In this document: in pieces, positions 54,340 through 63,605 of the stretch
Numbering within the stretch: the first letter of the stretch is position 1
Layout of the letters: every line of letters starts with the position of its first letter
Assembly: GCF_031085165.1 (NCBI RefSeq)
Contig: NZ_JAVHTY010000003.1
Location: 124,001 to 188,000, forward strand
DNA length: 64,000 bases
Direction: 5' to 3'
DNA from: Pseudomonas sp. 102515
Lineage (GTDB): Bacteria > Pseudomonadota > Gammaproteobacteria > Pseudomonadales > Pseudomonadaceae
Program-made: the position numbers and the translations under genes
The notes under the pieces: model-generated
The model's input: the letters and a program-made list of their open reading frames with translations, nothing else
Databases searched by the model: none
Told to the model about the DNA's origin: nothing

Positions 54340-57150
54340 GTGGCGTCAGGCAAGGCAACGAGAGCAAGGTCCCGCTTCGGTTGGTGGCGCAGGCTGACAG
54401 TAGGGCTCCTGGGCTACCTGTCCCTCCTGGGGACGGCCCTGGCGGCGCCCGCCAGCGTGGCGTTCTGGTACGCGGAAAAACCGCCGGTAGCCGAACTCGC
54501 CCAGTTCGACTGGGTGGTGCTCGAACCCGGCCATGCCGGCGCCGCCGATGTCCGCGCCCTGCACGAGGCCGGTGCCCAGCCCTTCGCCTATCTGTCCATC
54601 GGCGAATTCGCCGGAGACGCGGCCGCCCTGGACATGGCCGGCCTCAGCGCGGGTGCCAGCCCGGTGGCCAACAAGGCCTGGGGCAGCCAGGTGATGAATC
54701 TGGCGTCCCCGGTCTGGCGTGCCCATCTGCTCGAACGCGCCGTCCAGCTGGCCAAGGCCGGTTACACCGGGCTCTTCCTCGATACCCTCGACAGCTTCCA
54801 GCTGGTGGCCGAAGAACAGCGGGAAAGCCAGCGCCTGGCGCTCAAGAGCCTGCTGGCCGAACTGCACCGCCGTCAGCCGTCGCTCAAGCTGTTCTTCAAT
54901 CGTGGCTTCGAGGTGCAACCCGAATTGCCCGGTGTCGCCGCCGCCATGGCGGTCGAATCCATCTATGCGGGCTGGGATGCCGGCAAGAAGACCTATCGCC
55001 CGGTCAGCGAGCAGGACCGCGCCTGGCTGAAGCCGCGGATCGAGGCGGCGCGCAGTGCCGGCCTCCCGGTCATCGCCATCGAGTACCTGCCGCCGGAGCA
55101 GCGCGACGAAGCCCGGCGCCTGGCCAAGCGGTTGCGCGACGAAGGCTATGTGCCCTATATCACCACCCCCGACCTCAACACCCTGGGTATCAGCTCGGTA
55201 GCCCTGCAGCCACGACGGCTGGCGCTGCTCTACGATGGCCGCGAAGGCGCCCTGCGCCAGTCGGCGGTGCACCGCTTCCTGGGCAGCGCCCTGGAATACC
55301 AGGGCTATCGCCTGGACTATTTCGATGCCTCCAAGCCGCTGCCCACGGCCTGGCCTGGCGCGCTCTACGCCGGAGTCGTGACATGGATGACCAGCGGTCC
55401 GCCACCCCATTCGCGGGAGTTCAGCGACTGGATCGGCCAGCGCCTGGACGAAAAGACGCCGCTGCTGATCCTCGGCGGCCTGCCGCTGGACAACGAGGCC
55501 CTGCTCAAGCGGCTGGGCCTTGGCGTCAGTCGCAAGCCGCTGCCCGACAACCTGAGCCTCAAGGTGCTGGACCCCGCCCTCGCCGGCAACTTCGAGGCAC
55601 CGGTCAAATTGCGGACGCGTGACCTGCCCGCCGTGCAGACGCTGCCCGGCGGGCCGACACCGGTGGTCAGCCTGACCGGCCCGGGCGGGACCTTCGTACC
55701 CATGGGCGTGGCCTCCTGGGGCGGCTTCGCCTTCGGTTCCTATGTCATGGAAGACGGTCCCGAAGCCAGTCGCTGGATCATCGACCCCTTCGCCTTCACG
55801 GCGAAGACACTGCAACTGCCGCCCTTGCCGGTGCCCGATCCGACCACGGAGAACGGCCGGCGCATCGCCACCGTGCACATCGACGGCGACGCCTTCGCGT
55901 CCAAGGCGGAGATTCCAGGCGCGCCCTTTTCCGGCCAGGTGGTGTTGGAGCAGTTCATCCAGCCGCACCCCTTTCTGACCTCGGCCTCGATCATCGAAGG
56001 CGAGGTCGGCCCCAAGGGCCGCTATCCGGAGCTGACCGCGCAACTGGAGCCCATCGCCCGCCGCCTGTTCGCCGATCCCAAGGTGGAGGTGGCCACCCAC
56101 ACCTTCAGCCATCCGTTCTTCTGGCAACCGGCGGTCTCCGAGCAGAGCGAGAACTTCGAAGCCCAGTACGGCTACATGATGCAGATTCCCGGCTACGACA
56201 AGGTGGATTTCACCCGGGAGATCGTAGGTTCGACGCGCTATATCAACGAGCGCCTGACCACCCCGCAGAAGCCGGTGAAGATGGTGTTCTGGTCCGGTGA
56301 CGCCCAGCCCGATGCCGCCACCCTCAAGCTCGCCTACGACAACGGCCTGCTCAACGTGAACGGCGGCAACTCGCACATCACCCGGTCGCAGCCTTCGGTG
56401 AGCGGTCTCTACCCCTTCATTCGCCCCACCCCGGGCGGCCTGCAGTTCTATGCGCCCATCATCAACGAGAACGTCTACACCAATCTCTGGCGCGGTCCCT
56501 ATTACGGCTTTCGCGATCTGCTCTATACCTTCGAGCGTACCGAGCACCCCCGGCGCCTGCGCGGGCTGAATCTCTACTACCACTTCTACTCGGGCACCAA
56601 GCAGGCCTCGCTCAAGGTCATGGAAGAGATCTACCAGGGCATGGCCGCCGAGCACCCGCTGTCGCTGTGGATGAGCGACTACCTGAGTCGACTGCGGGGC
56701 TTCTATACCGCCAGTCTGGCCCGGGAGGACGACGGCAGCTGGTCGATCAAGGCCCTCGACGGCCTGCGTACCCTGCGCCTGGATCCGCGCCTGGGCTGGC
56801 CGGACCTGCAGCGTTCGAAGGGCATCGCCGGAGTCCGCGACCTGCCGCAGGGACGCTATGTCCACCTGGCCGGCGATCAGGCGCGGCTGGTACTGCGCGA
56901 CAGCCGCGACCCCACTCCCGCCCTCGAAGAGGCCAACATCCCGCTGCAGCAGTGGGACTACCTATCGCCTACGCGTATCCGCTTCGCCTTCGCCGGGCAG
57001 TTTCCGCTGGAGATGACCCTGCGCGCGCCCTCGGCCTGCGAGGTGCGGGTCGGTCGCGAGCGCTACAAGGGCCAGCCAGGCCAGGCCGGACTGCTGACGT
57101 TCAAACTTCCGCTAACACGAGTGAGTGACGGTGAGATCGTCTGCGGCTAA
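54340..57150 (+). CDS. pelA: PelA, Pel polysaccharide deacetylase/hydrolase
   Basis: Periplasmic protein of 936 residues that deacetylates and trims Pel, a partly de-N-acetylated GalNAc-rich polymer. A signal peptide (about 1-37) precedes an alpha-galactosaminidase-like domain (about 38-290; FDWVVLEPG, FAYLSIGEF, GLFLDTLDSF, VESIYAGWD) and a middle region. The C-terminal deacetylase domain has VHIDGDAF (about 511-518) and THTFSHPFFW (about 585-594), supplying the Asp and His metal ligands. GTG 54340 follows AAGGA. It overlaps pelB by 26 bases and is the first Pel gene. Confidence 0.96.
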   Translation: MASGKATRARSRFGWWRRLTVGLLGYLSLLGTALAAPASVAFWYAEKPPVAELAQFDWVVLEPGHAGAADVRALHEAGAQPFAYLSIGEFAGDAAALDMAGLSAGASPVANKAWGSQVMNLASPVWRAHLLERAVQLAKAGYTGLFLDTLDSFQLVAEEQRESQRLALKSLLAELHRRQPSLKLFFNRGFEVQPELPGVAAAMAVESIYAGWDAGKKTYRPVSEQDRAWLKPRIEAARSAGLPVIAIEYLPPEQRDEARRLAKRLRDEGYVPYITTPDLNTLGISSVALQPRRLALLYDGREGALRQSAVHRFLGSALEYQGYRLDYFDASKPLPTAWPGALYAGVVTWMTSGPPPHSREFSDWIGQRLDEKTPLLILGGLPLDNEALLKRLGLGVSRKPLPDNLSLKVLDPALAGNFEAPVKLRTRDLPAVQTLPGGPTPVVSLTGPGGTFVPMGVASWGGFAFGSYVMEDGPEASRWIIDPFAFTAKTLQLPPLPVPDPTTENGRRIATVHIDGDAFASKAEIPGAPFSGQVVLEQFIQPHPFLTSASIIEGEVGPKGRYPELTAQLEPIARRLFADPKVEVATHTFSHPFFWQPAVSEQSENFEAQYGYMMQIPGYDKVDFTREIVGSTRYINERLTTPQKPVKMVFWSGDAQPDAATLKLAYDNGLLNVNGGNSHITRSQPSVSGLYPFIRPTPGGLQFYAPIINENVYTNLWRGPYYGFRDLLYTFERTEHPRRLRGLNLYYHFYSGTKQASLKVMEEIYQGMAAEHPLSLWMSDYLSRLRGFYTASLAREDDGSWSIKALDGLRTLRLDPRLGWPDLQRSKGIAGVRDLPQGRYVHLAGDQARLVLRDSRDPTPALEEANIPLQQWDYLSPTRIRFAFAGQFPLEMTLRAPSACEVRVGRERYKGQPGQAGLLTFKLPLTRVSDGEIVCG

Positions 57151-60100
57151 GAAAACCCGGCTCCTGAGCGGTTGGACACTGCTGGGGGTCGCGCTCCTCA
57201 CCGCCCTGGTGCTGGTGCTGACCTTTCACGGCAAGCAGGTCTTCCTGCCCGGCGAAGAGCCGGCCGATCAGGTCTCCATCAGCTATGCCCAGGTGCTGCT
57301 CAAGGCGACGCCGGACGATACCGGGCTGCGCATGAAGCTGATCGACCAGTTGATCGCCCTGGGGCGCATCGACGAGGCCCGGCGTCAGTTGCAACTGCTG
57401 CCCGAGCCCCTGGCGTCGACGCCCTTCTACGCCCTGGAACTGGACATCCTGCAGGCAGAAGCCCAGCCGCAAGGCCTGGCCGACACCGATCGCGAACGCC
57501 TGGCGCAACGGTTGAGCGCCCTGGACGTGGCGACCCTGAGCACGCCCCAGCTGCAACGGGTGGCCGAGCGCGCCCTGCAACTGGCGGATCCGGCCACGGC
57601 GGCGCAGCGTTACGTCGAACTGGCCCAGCGCGATCCGTCCCGGCGCCAGCAGTGGCTGGAACAGGCGGCGCGCTGGAGTCTGGCCGGCGGTCGTCAGCCG
57701 GAGGCCGCCCGCCTCTATCTGCGCCTGGCCGATCTCGCCGATTCGGCCGAACAGCGCCAAGGCTACCGGCACCAGGCCTTCGATGCCTGGCTCGCCGCCG
57801 GCCAGGGCGCCGAAGCCGCCGCCCTGCTGGAGCAGGAACTGCCGTGTCTGCAAGCCGATGCCAGCGGTCTGGCCTGGCTGCAGGCCGGGGTGGCCGCCGC
57901 CCAGGGCAGCGGGCGCCTGGACCTGGCCCAGCGCCTGATCGATCGCTGGCGCGAGTGGCAACCGGACGATCCTGCCGCCCTGGAGGCCGGCTACCGCCTG
58001 GCCCTGGGACGGGGCGACACCGAACGTGCCTGGGAGGAAGGTCATCAGCTGCTGGCACTGCGTCCGGACGATGAAAAACTGCTCGCGGAACTGGCCCAGC
58101 TGGGCGAATGGACCGGCCATATGGACGAAGCCCTCGGCCTCTGGTTGCGCCTGCTGGCCCGCCAGGACGATCCGGCCCGCCGCGACCACGCCTGGAAGCT
58201 GGCCGCCCGGGCGTTTCGCTTCGATGCCGTGGTCGAGTTGCTGGCCGGAGCGTCGCGGCAGCGCCAGCTGGACAAGACCGAACTGGATGCGCTGATCTTC
58301 GCCTACGAGTCCCTGGGGGATCCCGCCGCCGAGGAGCGCTGGCTGCGGGACTACATCAAGCGTCAACCGAAGCAGCGCCTGGCCTGGGAGCGGCTGCAGC
58401 AGCTGCTGGCCCGTACCGAGCAGGGCGATGCCGAAGCCGAGGGCTGGGCAGCGTTCGGCAAGAGATTCCCGCTGACCAATGCGGAGTATCTGACCTGGGC
58501 CGGCACCCTGTGGCGGCTGTTCAAGCCCGAAGAGGCCTGGAAGGTGCTCGAGGGCATGCCGGCCAAGCAGCGGCAGGGCGTCGACTACTGGCGCCTGCGA
58601 GCGGAGCTGGCCTGGGAACTGGAGCGCGATGGCGAGGCCCAGCTGGCCTTCGAACGCCTGGCCGCGAGCGACAAGGGCCTGGCCGCCAACGACGAGGATC
58701 GGCTGCTGGCGATCTATCTGCGCACGGCGCCGCGCAAGGCCCTGGCCTTGCTGGAAAAGAGCTGGGAAAAGAGCAAGAGCCAGAAGCGCCTGACCGACGC
58801 CCTGCAATGGGCCGAGCAACTCAAGGACACGGCGGCGCTGGAGCGGCTGCTGGCCAGTGCCGCGCGCGAGCCGGCCTCGGCCGACAATCCCGCCGTCTGG
58901 CTGGCGCGCTCGGGTCTGGACTTCCAGCGTGGCCGCGTCGCCCAGGCCGAAGAGGGCTATCGCCAGGCGCTGCAGCGCTTCCCGGACGACGACCGCTTCC
59001 GCGAACGGCTGCTGTGGCTGCTCATCGACCAGAATCGCCAGACCGAACTGGCCACCCTGTTGCGCGACTGGAAGGGCCGGGCCCGGGGCAGCGATGTGCT
59101 CTGGCTGCCCTTCGGCAGTGGCCTGGTGCTCCTGGGTCAGGCGGAAGAGGCGCTTGGCTGGTATCGCCGCTACCTGGACGCCCACCCCCAGGACTGGCTG
59201 GTGCAGGCCGCCTACGCCGATGCCCTGGACGCCGCCGGTCACCAGGACGCGGCGCTGCGGCTGCGCAAGGCCGTCACGCCGCACCTGGCCAACGACGAGG
59301 TGCCGGCCACCCCCGAGCGCTATGCCACCTACCTGCGCCTGCTCTCCAGCCTGCGCGGTCCCCAGGCGGCGCTGGCCCAGGCGCGCGCCTGGCAGGATGG
59401 CTCGCCGAGCATGCTGCAACTCTGGTTCGACCAGTGGCTCGACGCCCTCAGCCAGAACAACGACGACGGCCTCAAGAGCGAATGGCTGGCCTGGGCCAAG
59501 AGTCGTGGCCTGAAGGTGCGCCAGTACGAGCAGTTGCAGGAGGTCCTGCGCCGGCAGAATCGCGGTGAGCTGGAGAAGCTACTGGCGGCCGGCGATCTGG
59601 ATCCGGCGCAGCGCGTCGAGGTGCTGCAGCGCCTCGGCCATGCCGGCGACGCCCAGGCCGCAGCCCTGACGGCCGCCGGCGACGAACCACCGGAGGTCAT
59701 CCAGCGACAGCTGCTGCGCCAGGCCACCGAGCAGGCCGAACGCACCCCCAATGGCGTCCAGGCCGGCTGGGAGCGCCGCGACTATGGTGGTCTGGTCGAA
59801 CAGGGCACCGAGGTGCGCGCCGCCCGGCGGCTCGGCGATGACGTCTATGCCGATGTCCAGCTCAAGCAGAATCGCGTGGAGAGCAGCGGCCTCAAGTCCG
59901 ATGCCCTGGGCAACGAACACCAGATGCTGCTCAAGGTGTTGAAGAATCTGGCCGACGGCGGTCTGGAAACCACCGTGGACGCCAGTCAGCGTTCGGACAG
60001 CAATCGCCTGGGCCTGGGCGTCGCCCGCACCTGGCGTATCGATGGCAACACCGAGATCGAGGCGGCCCTGGACTGGCACCGGCAACCCGACGAGAGTGGC

Positions 60101-60727
60101 TATCTGCGCGCCCTTGGCCGGCGTGACAGCGTCAGCCTGGCGGGTCGCCACAACCTCACGCCACGCGACCAGCTGAGCTGGCGGGCGGCGCACAATCGCT
60201 ATTCCAGTCGGGACGGCGATGCCCTGGGCAGTGGCTTCGCCTTCAACCTGGAGCTGAGCCATATGATCTTCTTCGAAGGTCCCACCTGGCAGGTGCGCAG
60301 CGGCATCACCTACCAGCAGAACAGTGCGCGCAGCACCCTGCCCGCCAGCGTCACCCGCTACCTGCAGCCGCTGGCCGGCAGTGGCGGGAACGGCGAGGTC
60401 ACCGCGGCCGACCTGGAAGCCCTGGGCGGCACCCAGCTCTTGCAGGATCGCTATGGCCAGCTCTATGTCGGCAGCAGCTGGCGCCGCGGCATTCCCGGCT
60501 CGCTCAACCGCACCCATCCCCAGTACAGCTGGCTGGTGGACACCCTGGTCGGCTGGCAGTGGACCGAGCGCGAATTCAACTACGGTTTGAATGTCGGCCT
60601 GGGCATGGTAGTGCTCGGCGACGACGAACTGGCGTTCACCGCCGGCTACCAGTCCGCGCCCCAGGGCAGCGGCGGTCAGGCCGGCAGCACCCTGGGCATT
60701 CAATACAGCAATCGAATCGGTCGCTAG
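57125..60727 (+). CDS. pelB: PelB, outer-membrane Pel export porin with TPR scaffold
   Basis: Protein of 1200 residues (P. aeruginosa PelB 1193). An N-terminal membrane helix (about 16-36) is followed by a long periplasmic TPR superhelix (about 60-820) and a C-terminal beta-barrel (about 900-1200) with alternating strands near AALDWHRQPDESG and GLNVGLGMVVLG. The TPR part recruits PelA; the barrel is the exit channel. GTG 57125 lies within the pelA end. Confidence 0.95.
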   Translation: MTVRSSAAKKTRLLSGWTLLGVALLTALVLVLTFHGKQVFLPGEEPADQVSISYAQVLLKATPDDTGLRMKLIDQLIALGRIDEARRQLQLLPEPLASTPFYALELDILQAEAQPQGLADTDRERLAQRLSALDVATLSTPQLQRVAERALQLADPATAAQRYVELAQRDPSRRQQWLEQAARWSLAGGRQPEAARLYLRLADLADSAEQRQGYRHQAFDAWLAAGQGAEAAALLEQELPCLQADASGLAWLQAGVAAAQGSGRLDLAQRLIDRWREWQPDDPAALEAGYRLALGRGDTERAWEEGHQLLALRPDDEKLLAELAQLGEWTGHMDEALGLWLRLLARQDDPARRDHAWKLAARAFRFDAVVELLAGASRQRQLDKTELDALIFAYESLGDPAAEERWLRDYIKRQPKQRLAWERLQQLLARTEQGDAEAEGWAAFGKRFPLTNAEYLTWAGTLWRLFKPEEAWKVLEGMPAKQRQGVDYWRLRAELAWELERDGEAQLAFERLAASDKGLAANDEDRLLAIYLRTAPRKALALLEKSWEKSKSQKRLTDALQWAEQLKDTAALERLLASAAREPASADNPAVWLARSGLDFQRGRVAQAEEGYRQALQRFPDDDRFRERLLWLLIDQNRQTELATLLRDWKGRARGSDVLWLPFGSGLVLLGQAEEALGWYRRYLDAHPQDWLVQAAYADALDAAGHQDAALRLRKAVTPHLANDEVPATPERYATYLRLLSSLRGPQAALAQARAWQDGSPSMLQLWFDQWLDALSQNNDDGLKSEWLAWAKSRGLKVRQYEQLQEVLRRQNRGELEKLLAAGDLDPAQRVEVLQRLGHAGDAQAAALTAAGDEPPEVIQRQLLRQATEQAERTPNGVQAGWERRDYGGLVEQGTEVRAARRLGDDVYADVQLKQNRVESSGLKSDALGNEHQMLLKVLKNLADGGLETTVDASQRSDSNRLGLGVARTWRIDGNTEIEAALDWHRQPDESGYLRALGRRDSVSLAGRHNLTPRDQLSWRAAHNRYSSRDGDALGSGFAFNLELSHMIFFEGPTWQVRSGITYQQNSARSTLPASVTRYLQPLAGSGGNGEVTAADLEALGGTQLLQDRYGQLYVGSSWRRGIPGSLNRTHPQYSWLVDTLVGWQWTEREFNYGLNVGLGMVVLGDDELAFTAGYQSAPQGSGGQAGSTLGIQYSNRIGR

Positions 60728-60749
60728 ACCGCTTCAAGGGAGAGACCTC

Positions 60750-61265
60750 ATGAACATCACGCGTCTGCTCGTCGCCAGTGTCGCCACCGTGCTCCTGGCC
60801 GGCTGCTCGAGCTTTACCCGTCCCAGCGGCGAGGCCCTGCCCAAGGATGCGCGCTGGGGCCTGGTGCCCCTGGCCAACTATGCCCAGGCGCCCATGGCCG
60901 GCGATCGTGCTGCGCAGATCCTGGTCAGCGTGCTGGGCGAGCGCGGCATCCGTCCGCAGGTCTATGACGACAGCCAGGGCGGCAATCCTGCCGACGACGA
61001 AAAGGCCCGCCAGCGCGCGGCCCTGGACTGGGCGCGACAGCAGAATCTGCAATACGTGCTCACCGGCAGCGTCGACGAGTGGCAGTACAAGAACGGCCTG
61101 GACGGCGAGCCGGCGGTGGGCGTGACCCTCCAGGTCATCGAGCCGGCCAGCGGCCGGGTGGTCTGGAGCAACAGCGGCGCCCGCTCCGGCTGGTCGCGCG
61201 AGAGCCTGGCGGCCACCGCACAGAAGGTCCTGCGCGGCACCGCGCAAGAGCTGCAGTTGCGCTGA
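60750..61265 (+). CDS. pelC: PelC, outer-membrane lipoprotein of Pel export
   Basis: Lipoprotein of 171 residues with lipobox LLAGCSS (Cys at about 18), assembling as a dodecameric ring under PelB. Conserved parts include WGLVPLANYAQAPMAG and the later YVLTGSVDEWQYK. Its stop shares one base with the pelD start. Confidence 0.94.
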   Translation: MNITRLLVASVATVLLAGCSSFTRPSGEALPKDARWGLVPLANYAQAPMAGDRAAQILVSVLGERGIRPQVYDDSQGGNPADDEKARQRAALDWARQQNLQYVLTGSVDEWQYKNGLDGEPAVGVTLQVIEPASGRVVWSNSGARSGWSRESLAATAQKVLRGTAQELQLR

Positions 61266-62638
61266 TGGCCCTGCAATCCGTCCACAAGGACTACACCCTG
61301 GCGCCCCGTGCCAGCGGCCGCCTGTCCTGGCTGGAAACGCTGCTGGTCACGGCGGCCGCCCTGGGGCTGGGATTCTGGCTGGTGCCGGAAGATCCCCTGA
61401 TGGTCGGCCTGGCCTTTCCCTGGGTGGTGTTCGCGCCCATCCTCATGGGCGTGCGCTATGGCTTCATACGTGGCCTGGTGAGCGCCAGCCTGCTGGTGGT
61501 GGCGCTGCTCTATCTGCATCGCCAGGGCTATCCGGCCTACGAGGAAATCCCGCCATCCTTCATCGTCGGCGTGCTGCTCAGCGCCATGCTGGTGGGTGAA
61601 TTCCGCGACCTCTGGAATCGTCGCCTGGAACGCTTGGACCTGGCCAACGACTATCGCCAGCTGCGCCTGGACGAATTCACCCGCGCCCACCACCTCTTGC
61701 GCATCTCCCACGATCGCCTGGAACAGCGCGTCGCGGGCAACGATCTCAGCCTGCGCAGCTCCTTGCTGGATCTGCGCCGTCAGCTGCGCGAGGTGCCCCG
61801 CGAGCAGGATTCCCTGCAGGCCCTGGCCGAACCCATCGTCGGTCTGCTGACCCAGTACGGCTCGCTGCGGGTGGCCGGGCTGTACCGGGTCGACGGCAAT
61901 GGCCGGGTGGATCGTCGCGCCCTCGCCAGCCAGGGCGAGATGCCCGGCATCGATCCCGATGACCTGCTGGTGCGCCTGGCCCTGGAGCGCGGCGAGACCC
62001 TGAGCATCCGCCAGGCGCTGCTGGAGCGCGGCGAGACCCAACATTCGGCGCTGCAGGCCTGCGTGCCGCTGCTGGACACCGAGGAGCGGCTGCTGGCGGT
62101 GCTGGCCATCGAACAGATGCCGTTCTTTTCCTTCAACGAACGCACTCTCAATCTGCTGACCATCCTCGCCGGCCACATCGCCGACCTGCTGGGGAGCGAT
62201 CACCAGGCGCTGGCCCTGGCCGACGACGACGCCCAGCAATTCTCCCAGCATCTCAAGCGTTCGCTGCGCGATGCCCAGCAGCACGCCCTGCCCGCCTGCC
62301 TGTTCTGCTTCGAGATGACCGAGGCCGAGGGTGGCGAGCGTGCCCTGGCGCTGCTGGAAGGCAGTCGCCGCGGCCTCGACCTGCAACTGCGCCTGACCAA
62401 CCAGGCGGGCCACTCCTGCCTGCTGGTACTCCTGCCGCTGACCTCCTCCGATGGCCTGGAAGGCTATCGCCGCCGGCTACGCCAGCTGCTGGCCGAGCGC
62501 CATGGCCAGGACAGCACCCTGGAAAGCCTGGGCGTGCGCAGCCACGAGCACGAGCTGCTGCCCAAGACCCGCGCCCAGGAGCTGCGCGTCTTCCTGTTCA
62601 ACGAGTGTGGCCTGCATGAACAGCAAGTGGCTGTTTAG
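61265..62638 (+). CDS. pelD: PelD, c-di-GMP receptor of Pel synthesis
   Basis: Inner-membrane regulatory protein of 457 residues (P. aeruginosa PelD 455). Four N-terminal hydrophobic helices (about 22-110), a GAF domain (about 180-315) and a degenerate GGDEF domain (about 325-455). The I-site-like c-di-GMP motif is SRRGLD with Arg369 and Asp372; an Arg run at 402-404 follows, where Arg404 fits P. aeruginosa Arg402 after the two-residue offset. Synthesis should therefore be c-di-GMP gated. ATG 61265 overlaps the pelC stop; upstream extensions lie in pelC. Confidence 0.95.
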   Translation: MALQSVHKDYTLAPRASGRLSWLETLLVTAAALGLGFWLVPEDPLMVGLAFPWVVFAPILMGVRYGFIRGLVSASLLVVALLYLHRQGYPAYEEIPPSFIVGVLLSAMLVGEFRDLWNRRLERLDLANDYRQLRLDEFTRAHHLLRISHDRLEQRVAGNDLSLRSSLLDLRRQLREVPREQDSLQALAEPIVGLLTQYGSLRVAGLYRVDGNGRVDRRALASQGEMPGIDPDDLLVRLALERGETLSIRQALLERGETQHSALQACVPLLDTEERLLAVLAIEQMPFFSFNERTLNLLTILAGHIADLLGSDHQALALADDDAQQFSQHLKRSLRDAQQHALPACLFCFEMTEAEGGERALALLEGSRRGLDLQLRLTNQAGHSCLLVLLPLTSSDGLEGYRRRLRQLLAERHGQDSTLESLGVRSHEHELLPKTRAQELRVFLFNECGLHEQQVAV

Positions 62639-63605
62639 CGGCGCCTTCGCCTTCGAGGCCAGCAGCTGGGCGCTGCTGTTCGCCAACCTGCCGGTGGCGG
62701 CGGCGGCCCTGGCCTTCGCCGCCGCCCATGCCGCCGGCAGCGCCCTGCTGGCAGGCGGCGCCTGGCTGCTGCTGCCGCGGCGCTACCAGCGCCCGCTGCC
62801 CTGGAGTCCGCTGTTTCTCTTCGCCCTGGCCTTCTTCATTCCGCTGCTGGGCGCGGCCGGGGTGATCGCCGCGGTGTTTCCGGCGCTCTATCTGCCGCGC
62901 AAGCACCGCGAGATCGCCTGGGAGGCACGCAGCGTGCCCAATCTGCCGTTCCGCCCACTGGAGCGGCGCGAGGAGATGCTGTTCAGCGATGGCGGCCTGC
63001 AGGACGTCCTGCGCCATGCGCCCAGCACCGACAAGCGCCTGACCGCGCTCTTCGCGACCCGCCGCATGCCGGGGCGCGACGCCATTCCGATCCTCAAGCT
63101 GGCCCTGCGCGACCCGGCCGACGACGTGCGCCTGCTCGCCTATTCGATGCTCGACCAGCAGGAAAGCCAGATCAACCAGCGCATCGAGACCCAGCTCGGC
63201 GAACTGGCCAGCACCCCTGCCGAGCGCCAGCCGGCGCTGCACGGCACCCTGGCCCGCGGCTACTGGGAGCTGGCCTACCTGGGCCTGGCCCAGGGCAGCG
63301 TCCTGCGCCACGTGCTCGGCCAGGCGCGGGAACACATCGAACTGGCCCTGGCTGGTGAAGAGAACGAAGAGCTGCGCATCCTCGCCGGGCGCATCGCCCT
63401 GGAACAGGGCGAGCCGGAACGGGCCCTGGCATTCTTCCAGGCCGCCGAGGCGGCGGGCGTGCCCCTGGCCCAGCTGGCGCCCTTCCGTGCCGAGATCGCC
63501 TTTCTACGCCGCGATTACGCGGTCATCCCGGCCCTGCTCGACAGCCTGCCGGCGGATCTGAAGAAGCGGCCGCCGTTCGCCGCCCTGGTGAAGTACTGGT
63601 TATGA
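62616..63605 (+). CDS. pelE: PelE, inner-membrane TPR protein of Pel complex
   Basis: Protein of 329 residues with two or three N-terminal membrane helices (about 8-95) and a cytoplasmic TPR domain (about 130-329; LAYLGLAQGS, ALAFFQAAEAAG). It bridges PelD and PelG/PelF. ATG 62616 overlaps pelD by 23 bases and gives the expected length; an earlier start in the same frame lies inside pelD. The stop overlaps the pelF start as ATGA. Confidence 0.93.
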   Translation: MNSKWLFSGAFAFEASSWALLFANLPVAAAALAFAAAHAAGSALLAGGAWLLLPRRYQRPLPWSPLFLFALAFFIPLLGAAGVIAAVFPALYLPRKHREIAWEARSVPNLPFRPLERREEMLFSDGGLQDVLRHAPSTDKRLTALFATRRMPGRDAIPILKLALRDPADDVRLLAYSMLDQQESQINQRIETQLGELASTPAERQPALHGTLARGYWELAYLGLAQGSVLRHVLGQAREHIELALAGEENEELRILAGRIALEQGEPERALAFFQAAEAAGVPLAQLAPFRAEIAFLRRDYAVIPALLDSLPADLKKRPPFAALVKYWL

